A DNA stretch of 64,000 bases from Deltaproteobacteria bacterium (GTDB taxonomy: Bacteria; UBA10199; JACPAL01; JAHFST01), in contig JAHFST010000003.1 of NCBI GenBank assembly GCA_023265625.1, forward strand, positions 37,478 through 101,477. The letters run 5' to 3'. Made by a program: the position numbers and the translations under genes. Below the pieces are notes generated by a model that had not been told where the DNA came from, did no database searches, and saw only the letters and a program-made list of their open reading frames with translations. Below are positions 59,000 through 64,000 of the stretch, in pieces. How positions within the stretch are numbered: position 1 is the stretch's first letter; the number at the start of each line of letters is the position of its first letter.

Positions 59000-59028
59000 T
59001 TGCCGCTCCCCCGATAAGCTGTTAAAAT
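59000..59028 (+). promoter_or_regulatory. Promoter of the kamADE-kal operon
   Basis: -35 TTGCCG (59000-59005), 17-nt spacer, -10 TAAAAT (59023-59028). Transcription would start near 59035, only about 5 nt before the kamA ATG, which has no Shine-Dalgarno. Confidence 0.55.
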
Positions 59029-59039
59029 CATAAGTAGAT

Positions 59040-60272
59040 ATGGAAAATTTGTATTGGCAACGGTATCCGCTTTGGAGAGATGTGCCGCCGGAGCAGTGGT
59101 ATGACTGGCACTGGCAGTACCGGCATATTGTCTCGACGATGGAGGACCTGGTGCAAGTCTTGCCGATGACCCCCGAGGCGATCGAAGGGGCGAAGTCCAC
59201 CATGTCGGATTACAAATTCGCCTCGACCCCTTATTACCTGACCCTGATTGACGCGAAGAATCCGGAATGCCCGATTCGCCTGCAGACGATCCCGGATTTT
59301 AAAGAGGTCTCGCGTGCCGCGATGGATATGGAGGACCCGCTCGGTGAGGATTCCCATATGCCGGTGCCGGGCTTGGTGCATCGCTATCCCGATCGCGTGC
59401 TTTTTTTGGTGACCACCTCCTGCGCGATGTATTGCCGTTTTTGCACGCGCCGCCGGATTGTGCTGAACAAGGAACATCGCACCGAGCGCGAGCTGGAAAA
59501 TGTTTTTAACTACCTGCGGGAACACAAAGAGGTGCGGGACATCATCATCTCGGGTGGCGATGCCCTGTTTATCGGGGATAAATTTTTAGAAACCTGCCTG
59601 GAGGGGTTTCGGTCCATCCCGCATATTGAGATCATTCGTATCGCGACCCGGATCCCCATCGTTTGTCCGATGCGGGTCGATGAGAAATTAGTGACGATGT
59701 TGCGCAAGTACGCCCCGCTTTATTTGATGACGCATTTCAACCATCCCTATGAGCTGACTGATGAGGCGAAAAAGGCTTGTGCGATGTTTGTGGACCATGG
59801 TATCCCGATGATGAATCAGACGGTCCTGCTCCGGAAGGTAAATAGCGATCCGGTGATTTTGCGGGCCCTGTTTCATGAACTTTTGAAGAATAGGGTCAAA
59901 CCGTATTATTTGTATCAGTGTGATTTATCAGAGGGGATCGAACATTTTCGCACGCCGGTCCAAAAGGGGATCGAGATTATCGAGAGCTTGAGGGGACATA
60001 CCTCGGGGCTCGCCGTGCCGGAGTTTGTGATCGATGCCCCCGGGGGTGGTGGCAAGGTGCCTGTGATGCCACAGTATTTGATTTCCGAGTCGGATAAGAA
60101 GGTGGTCGTAAGAAATTATCGCGGGTTTATTTCAGTCTACGAGCAGCCCCGCGAGACCGATTGCGAATGTTCCACGACCGAGGAAATCAATAAGCTCTAT
60201 CCTGCCCCCCCCTCAGAAGGTCCCGACTTGCTGATGCATAGCAAGCGAGTCGGGATTGAACCGAGTAAGTAA
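59040..60272 (+). CDS. kamA: Lysine 2,3-aminomutase
   Basis: 410 residues, normal size. A radical-SAM cluster CAMYCRFC within TTSCAMYCRFCTRRRIV, the SAM-binding IIISGGDALF, and the PLP-binding lysine region FVIDAPGGGGKVPVMPQY. The enzyme interconverts L-alpha-lysine and L-beta-lysine, the first step of this lysine fermentation. First gene of the kamA-kamD-kamE-kal operon. Alternative family members act on glutamate (EAM) or arginine; the aminomutases next door support lysine. Confidence 0.95.
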   Translation: MENLYWQRYPLWRDVPPEQWYDWHWQYRHIVSTMEDLVQVLPMTPEAIEGAKSTMSDYKFASTPYYLTLIDAKNPECPIRLQTIPDFKEVSRAAMDMEDPLGEDSHMPVPGLVHRYPDRVLFLVTTSCAMYCRFCTRRRIVLNKEHRTERELENVFNYLREHKEVRDIIISGGDALFIGDKFLETCLEGFRSIPHIEIIRIATRIPIVCPMRVDEKLVTMLRKYAPLYLMTHFNHPYELTDEAKKACAMFVDHGIPMMNQTVLLRKVNSDPVILRALFHELLKNRVKPYYLYQCDLSEGIEHFRTPVQKGIEIIESLRGHTSGLAVPEFVIDAPGGGGKVPVMPQYLISESDKKVVVRNYRGFISVYEQPRETDCECSTTEEINKLYPAPPSEGPDLLMHSKRVGIEPSK

Positions 60273-60295
60273 ACATCGGTTAGGGGTTTAATTAA

Positions 60296-62119
60296 GTGTC
60301 AAAACTGAATCTGGACCGGGACCAAGTCAACGAGTGCCGGTTCCTGGCCGGAAAAATAGCCGCTCAAGTTCAAGAGTTTGTCATGCGCCACTCCACGGTG
60401 TCGGTGGAGCGGGCGGTGTTGCGTCTCCTGGGCATCAACGACTCCTACAAAGGCAAGCCGCTGGCCAATCACCTCGTGGAATCGCTCCCGCCGGAAAAAT
60501 TGGCGCAAGGGATCTCTGTTTGGTTCGGGCGCGCCATGGCGACACATCGTGGTGATCCTACGGCCCTGGCCCTGCGCATTGCCGAGGGTAAGATCAGCTG
60601 GGATTTGCCCAAGATGGATATGGAGACCAGCCGTCGTCCCATCATCGCCCTAGCCCGTCAGGCCGTGCGGCGCCTTGAGGAGATTGCGGAGAAGAAACGA
60701 CAGTTGATTCAAGGCGTTCATCAAGCCCGTCCGCTCAAATATGTCATCGTCGCCACCGGCAATATCCACGACGATGTGGTGCAGGCGCGTGCCGCCGTGC
60801 TGGGCGGAGCGGATTGCATTGCGGTGATACGGAGCACCGCCCAAAGTTTGATTGATCACGTCCCGCATGGGGCTACCACACAAGGATTTGGCGGTACCTA
60901 TGCCACACAAGAAAATTTTCGGATCATGCGCCACGCCTTGGATGACATCAGCAAAAAGGTGGGGCGGTATATTCGACTCGTCAATTATTCGTCCGGGCTC
61001 TGTATGCCGGAGATTGCCGTCTTGGGCGCGATCGAGGGCCTGGATTATCTGTTGAACGACAGTATGTACGGGATTTTATTCCGCGACATCAACATGAAGC
61101 GGACCTTTTGCGACCAATATTTTTCCCGCTTGGTCATCGCCCGGGCCGGGATCATCATCAATACGGGGGAGGACAATTACCTCACGACCGCGGAGTCGTT
61201 TCGTGCCTTTCCCCAGGTTTTAGGCTCCCATTTTATCAACGAACAGTTGGCCAAGGCGGCCCAGGTGCGCGAAGAGCAAATGGGCTTGGGGCACGCCTTT
61301 GAGATGGATCCCACCATTGAAGATAGCCTGCTCTACGAGATTGCCCAGGCGGAAATGGTGCGGGAAATTTTTCCGAACGCCCCGCTCAAGTACATGCCGC
61401 CGACCCGGCATATGACCGGGGATCTGTTTTTTGGCCACGTGTTGGATAGCCTGTTTAATTTGGTGGGGGTAATGACCCAGCAGGAGATTCAATTGTTGGG
61501 GATGCCCACTGAGGCGATTCATAATCCGCTGTTGCAGGATCGGGCGATGAGTTTGAAGTCGGCGAATTATATCTTCCATGCGGCTCGCTCGCTGTCCGAC
61601 GAGATCAGCTGGTCTCCCAACGGCAAGGTGATTCGCCGCGCCCGTTCGGTGCTCGAAGACACGCATAAGTTGCTGCAAAAGGTTAATCAGGTGGGTCTGA
61701 TGAAGGCGATTAGCCTCGGGTATTTTGCCAATATGACCCGTGATGTTGAGGGAGGTCGAGGCTTGGATGGGGTGATCCGCAAGGATCAAGGCTATTGGAA
61801 CCCTCTGCAAGAGTTGTTGGAGCGACCGCTCGAGGTTCATCTTCCGACTCATGGAGACCGTTCCGCGCATCGGGCGCCCCATCATCCCCCCCATCGTTCG
61901 CAGCATCGGTCGGCGCCTCGTGGCCCACAGCGAGATGCGTCTCCTTCGCAGGAACGTGTCGAAGCGCCCCAAGGTGAGAGAAGACGGCGGCGCCGGAGTC
62001 GGCGTCCGCGTAATTTTAGAAGAGAGGGTAATCCCGCGGTCGCTGGGCCAGGGCAAGAGGTTACAGCACGTGAGCCAGCGAAGCCACCGACGCCCGATAG
62101 TCCTGAAGGGACGTCATGA
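60296..62119 (+). CDS. kamD: Lysine 5,6-aminomutase alpha subunit with extra basic tail
   Basis: 607 residues from GTG 60296. Residues 1 to about 515 match KamD: RDQVNECRFLAGKIA, HSTVSVERAVLRLLGI, TGNIHDDVVQARAAVLGGAD, NYSSGLCMPEIA, YFSRLVIARAGIIINTGEDN and the usual family end GGRGLDGVIRKDQGYWNPL. With KamE it shifts the 6-amino group of beta-lysine using adenosylcobalamin and PLP. About 90 further residues follow, rich in His, Pro and Arg, including the run GERRRRRRSRRPRNFRREG; this tail is not part of the usual enzyme. The stop overlaps kamE by 4 nt, so the tail is genuinely translated in frame. Confidence 0.95.
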   Translation: MSKLNLDRDQVNECRFLAGKIAAQVQEFVMRHSTVSVERAVLRLLGINDSYKGKPLANHLVESLPPEKLAQGISVWFGRAMATHRGDPTALALRIAEGKISWDLPKMDMETSRRPIIALARQAVRRLEEIAEKKRQLIQGVHQARPLKYVIVATGNIHDDVVQARAAVLGGADCIAVIRSTAQSLIDHVPHGATTQGFGGTYATQENFRIMRHALDDISKKVGRYIRLVNYSSGLCMPEIAVLGAIEGLDYLLNDSMYGILFRDINMKRTFCDQYFSRLVIARAGIIINTGEDNYLTTAESFRAFPQVLGSHFINEQLAKAAQVREEQMGLGHAFEMDPTIEDSLLYEIAQAEMVREIFPNAPLKYMPPTRHMTGDLFFGHVLDSLFNLVGVMTQQEIQLLGMPTEAIHNPLLQDRAMSLKSANYIFHAARSLSDEISWSPNGKVIRRARSVLEDTHKLLQKVNQVGLMKAISLGYFANMTRDVEGGRGLDGVIRKDQGYWNPLQELLERPLEVHLPTHGDRSAHRAPHHPPHRSQHRSAPRGPQRDASPSQERVEAPQGERRRRRRSRRPRNFRREGNPAVAGPGQEVTAREPAKPPTPDSPEGTS

Positions 62120-62979
62120 AAAAACCGGATTTAAAAGCGATTCGACCTTATGGCGACCATCTGGACGATGGGATCATGCAATTTTCTTTCACCTTGCCCA
62201 TCCCGCCTTCCGATGAGGCCAGGGAGGCGGCCAAGCTTTATTTAGAAAAATTGGGATTTACCCATGTGCAAATTGTCTCGATGGAGCTGGTCGGGGAGGA
62301 GTTTGCTTTTTTCGTGGCCTATGCGCAATCGGAGGCCACTCTCAATTTTACCAAGATCTCGGTGCCCAAGCCGGAATTTCCGATCATTCCTCACGATCAG
62401 TTGTTGAAGCGGGTCCAGGAAAAGATCGGCCGGAGGTTGGTCGTGATCGGAGGCACCACGGGTTCGGATGCGCATACGGTCGGGATTGATGCGATCCTGT
62501 CCATCAAGGGGATCAAGGGCGACAAGGGGTTGGAGTATTATCCGTGTTTTCAGGTCATCAATCTCCGGGCGCAGGTCTCCAATGAGCGTTTGGTGGAGCG
62601 GGCCTTGGAATTAAAGGCCGATGCCTTGCTTGTCTCCCAGGTGGTGACCCAACAGGATCAGCATTTAAAAAATCTTCGCGAGTTGACGCAGTTGCTCAAA
62701 AAGACGCACGGTTTGCCGCCGCACTTGTTGTTGATCGCCGGCGGCCCGCGCATGGATCATCGCACGGCCCTGTCCGTGGGTTTTCACGGCGGTTTTGGTC
62801 CCGGGACCTTGCCATCGCAGGTGGCGAATTTTATTGTTCATGAGCTGATCCGGAGGATGCATGGTCATGGCAAAAAAGAAACGAGCTCAGGTCGGGTGGA
62901 AGAGCACGTTCCGCATAAAGCTCCGCCCAAAAGACTCTCATTATTCGGGTGGCTTAGTGGCGGGGGCAAAGGTTCTTGA
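62116..62979 (+). CDS. kamE: Lysine 5,6-aminomutase beta subunit
   Basis: 287 residues. The N-terminal dimerisation part (IRPYGDHLDDGIMQFSFTLP) precedes a cobalamin-binding Rossmann domain with the DxHxxG motif in TGSDAHTVGIDAIL and IKGDKGLEYYPCF, the loop expected to carry the PLP lysine; LLIAGGPRMDHRTALSVGFHGGFGPG closes the B12 site. The last about 45 residues (HGHGKKETSSGRVEEHVPHK...) lie beyond the usual fold and are encoded where kal begins in another frame. Confidence 0.95.
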   Translation: MKKPDLKAIRPYGDHLDDGIMQFSFTLPIPPSDEAREAAKLYLEKLGFTHVQIVSMELVGEEFAFFVAYAQSEATLNFTKISVPKPEFPIIPHDQLLKRVQEKIGRRLVVIGGTTGSDAHTVGIDAILSIKGIKGDKGLEYYPCFQVINLRAQVSNERLVERALELKADALLVSQVVTQQDQHLKNLRELTQLLKKTHGLPPHLLLIAGGPRMDHRTALSVGFHGGFGPGTLPSQVANFIVHELIRRMHGHGKKETSSGRVEEHVPHKAPPKRLSLFGWLSGGGKGS

Positions 62980-63229
62980 GCTGTTCGGTGACGCCGCCAC
63001 CCAACTCTGTCTCCGCGAGGCTGGGGTGGAGGGGTTGTTTCGGGCCTATGAGTCGGTTGATTTTCTCGCTCCGGTTTATGCGGGTGATACCCTTCGAGTC
63101 ACCGCTACCATCATCCAGGTGGGTCACACCTCTCGTCGGATGAAGTTTGTGGCCCTTAAATCAAAAAAGATAGTTTGTCGGGCCCTGGGTACGGTGGTGA
63201 TCCCAGAGTTAGGTCGAGATGAAGCGTGA
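62861..63229 (+). CDS. kal: 3-aminobutyryl-CoA ammonia-lyase (Kal), hotdog fold
   Basis: 122 residues. HYSGGLVAGAKVLELFGDAATQL, EGLFRAYESVDFLAPVYAGD and TIIQVGHTSRRMKF match Kal, which eliminates ammonia from 3-aminobutyryl-CoA to crotonyl-CoA in lysine fermentation. ATG 62861 (or 62867) follows GGAGG, both inside kamE in a different frame; the conserved 'RIKLRPKDSHYSGG' block starts before the kamE stop, so the 119-nt overlap is real and not a start-site error. Confidence 0.92.
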   Translation: MVMAKKKRAQVGWKSTFRIKLRPKDSHYSGGLVAGAKVLELFGDAATQLCLREAGVEGLFRAYESVDFLAPVYAGDTLRVTATIIQVGHTSRRMKFVALKSKKIVCRALGTVVIPELGRDEA

Positions 63230-63236
63230 CGTAGAT

Positions 63237-63264
63237 AGCAACTTTTAATCGTTTTCGACGATAG
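63237..63264 (+). promoter_or_regulatory. Orphan-regulon promoter motif for the terminal unassigned gene
   Basis: AGCAACTTTT and GACGATAG at the standard 13-nt spacing, starting 8 nt after the kal stop. The ATG at 63271 is 6 nt after the -10 and has no Shine-Dalgarno. Confidence 0.55.
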
Positions 63265-63270
63265 CTCGGC

Positions 63271-64000
63271 ATGATTTCTGACAGCTTGTTAGTGGCGTGG
63301 CGAGGATTACCTCCTGACCTTTTGAAGAGTGCCGCGCCCGTCTTGCAGGAGCTTTGTTGCACGTATGGTGCCGGTGGTCCCATTTCTTTGTTACAAGGGG
63401 AGCGGTTTCTTCGTGATCTGACGATTCGACCCGATTTGCAGGCTAGGGTTGTCGGACTGTTTGGGTTGCCACCCAGCGCAATATCCAATGAAACACAAGA
63501 TAAGGCGGAGGAGAATCGCCATCTTCCCGTTGCGTCACCCAATCATTTTTTGACCTTTGACTATGTGCAGTGGCGTTTAAATACCGCGACGCGGCGAGTG
63601 AAGTGCTCTTGGGGAGACTTCAAAGAACAACTCTCAGGATTTTTGCGGGACAATGTAGCGTTGCCCATTCCCTACGATCCTACGATTGATCAGCGTCGTG
63701 TAATGGTAGAGGACATCCATAAAGATGTCGCCTTGTTGGAAGACCCTCAACTCTCTAGGCGGGAACAAAATATCGTTCAAAAGGCCTTCCAACGACTCTT
63801 GGGGACCATTGAAATTTATGGACAGTTGATTGCAGAGACACCAGATTCTCGTGATTATCGTCGTACTTTTCTCGCTGCTTTGTGGAAGATTTATGGCCGC
63901 AAGGAAGAACCCCGTAATCGTTTTCGTTTTTCCTATTATGCCAGTGACCGGGCCTTTCGGTTGCAGCCGAGGGAAGACAAAACATCCAATTCACTTTTTG
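63271..64000 (+). CDS. Unassigned protein, 3' truncated by window end
   Basis: An uninterrupted frame of 243 codons from ATG 63271 (MISDSLLVAWRGLPPDLLKS) runs off the right edge. It is too long and too coding-like to be chance, and it carries the orphan promoter motif. Visible sequence is soluble and mainly helical (EDIHKDVALLEDPQLSRREQ, FQRLLGTIEIYGQLIAETP), with an aromatic-rich later part (RFRFSYYASDRAFRL). No family recognised. Confidence 0.7.
   Translation, partial: MISDSLLVAWRGLPPDLLKSAAPVLQELCCTYGAGGPISLLQGERFLRDLTIRPDLQARVVGLFGLPPSAISNETQDKAEENRHLPVASPNHFLTFDYVQWRLNTATRRVKCSWGDFKEQLSGFLRDNVALPIPYDPTIDQRRVMVEDIHKDVALLEDPQLSRREQNIVQKAFQRLLGTIEIYGQLIAETPDSRDYRRTFLAALWKIYGRKEEPRNRFRFSYYASDRAFRLQPREDKTSNSLF

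Noticed and set aside
61851-62216. 121-codon plus-strand frame overlapping the KamD tail
   Set aside because: It might have been a frameshifted continuation of kamD, but the kamD frame runs to an ATGA overlap with kamE, so the alternative frame is a shadow of Arg-rich DNA.
1-64000. CRISPR arrays, tRNA/rRNA genes, prophage or transposase genes
   Set aside because: None seen; short palindromes are present but no regularly spaced direct repeats, no tRNA cloverleaf and no integrase or transposase frame.

Overview
The window looks like chromosome from a Gram-negative, Deltaproteobacteria-like bacterium, perhaps an uncultured UBA10199/Bdellovibrionota-type lineage. The lineage is my inference from gene content: a SctV/FlhA export protein, an envelope lipoprotein of LpoA type, PmbA, a surface protein with a cysteine-type CTERM tail, lysine fermentation genes and a SAM-I riboswitch. 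I found no rRNA, tRNA, CRISPR array or transposase.

Layout. 1-7.1 kb is the 3' part of a giant repetitive surface protein. 7-28 kb is accessory: a crotonase, an SDR, many large proteins I cannot assign, and toxin-antitoxin (TA) loci, with pgpA and cinA embedded. 28-37 kb is core housekeeping (recN, pmbA, a PP2C phosphatase, an M23 peptidase, secA, argJ). 37-41.7 kb holds three TA loci around an isolated sctV/flhA-type gene. 41.7-46.3 kb is a sulfur-assimilation operon behind a SAM-I riboswitch: a threonine-synthase paralogue, a NIL-domain protein, a CysM-type synthase, a JAMM protease, a CysO-type sulfur carrier and ATP sulfurylase. 46.3-54.3 kb is housekeeping again (grpE, an LpoA-like lipoprotein, thiL, two CNNM/CorC proteins, larB/larC2, an RlmD-type methyltransferase). 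54.4-63.2 kb carries lysine fermentation genes (kdd, kamA, kamD, kamE, kal), interrupted by a 3.6-kb island of unassigned genes and TA loci.

The most unusual signal is a promoter-like motif, roughly RCAACTTTT then about 11 nt then GCCGATA, found upstream of almost every large unassigned gene (starts at 10344-, 10477+, 12214+, 13660+, 19799+, 24024+, 26765+, 56664-, 63271+) and upstream of the sctV-like gene (38882+). In six of them the best start codon lies only 6-9 nt after the -10 element, which suggests leaderless mRNAs. This looks like the regulon of one alternative sigma factor (ECF or FliA type) controlling lineage-specific proteins, one of which ends in a CarD/CdnL-like RNA-polymerase-binding domain.

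Other notable points: eight TA loci plus one solitary antitoxin, several with a private palindromic operator; a family of short GTAGGGG palindromes located exactly at stop codons; a decayed SDR copy beside hicB; a probable non-ATG start for pgpA; and a 119-nt out-of-frame overlap between kamE and kal.
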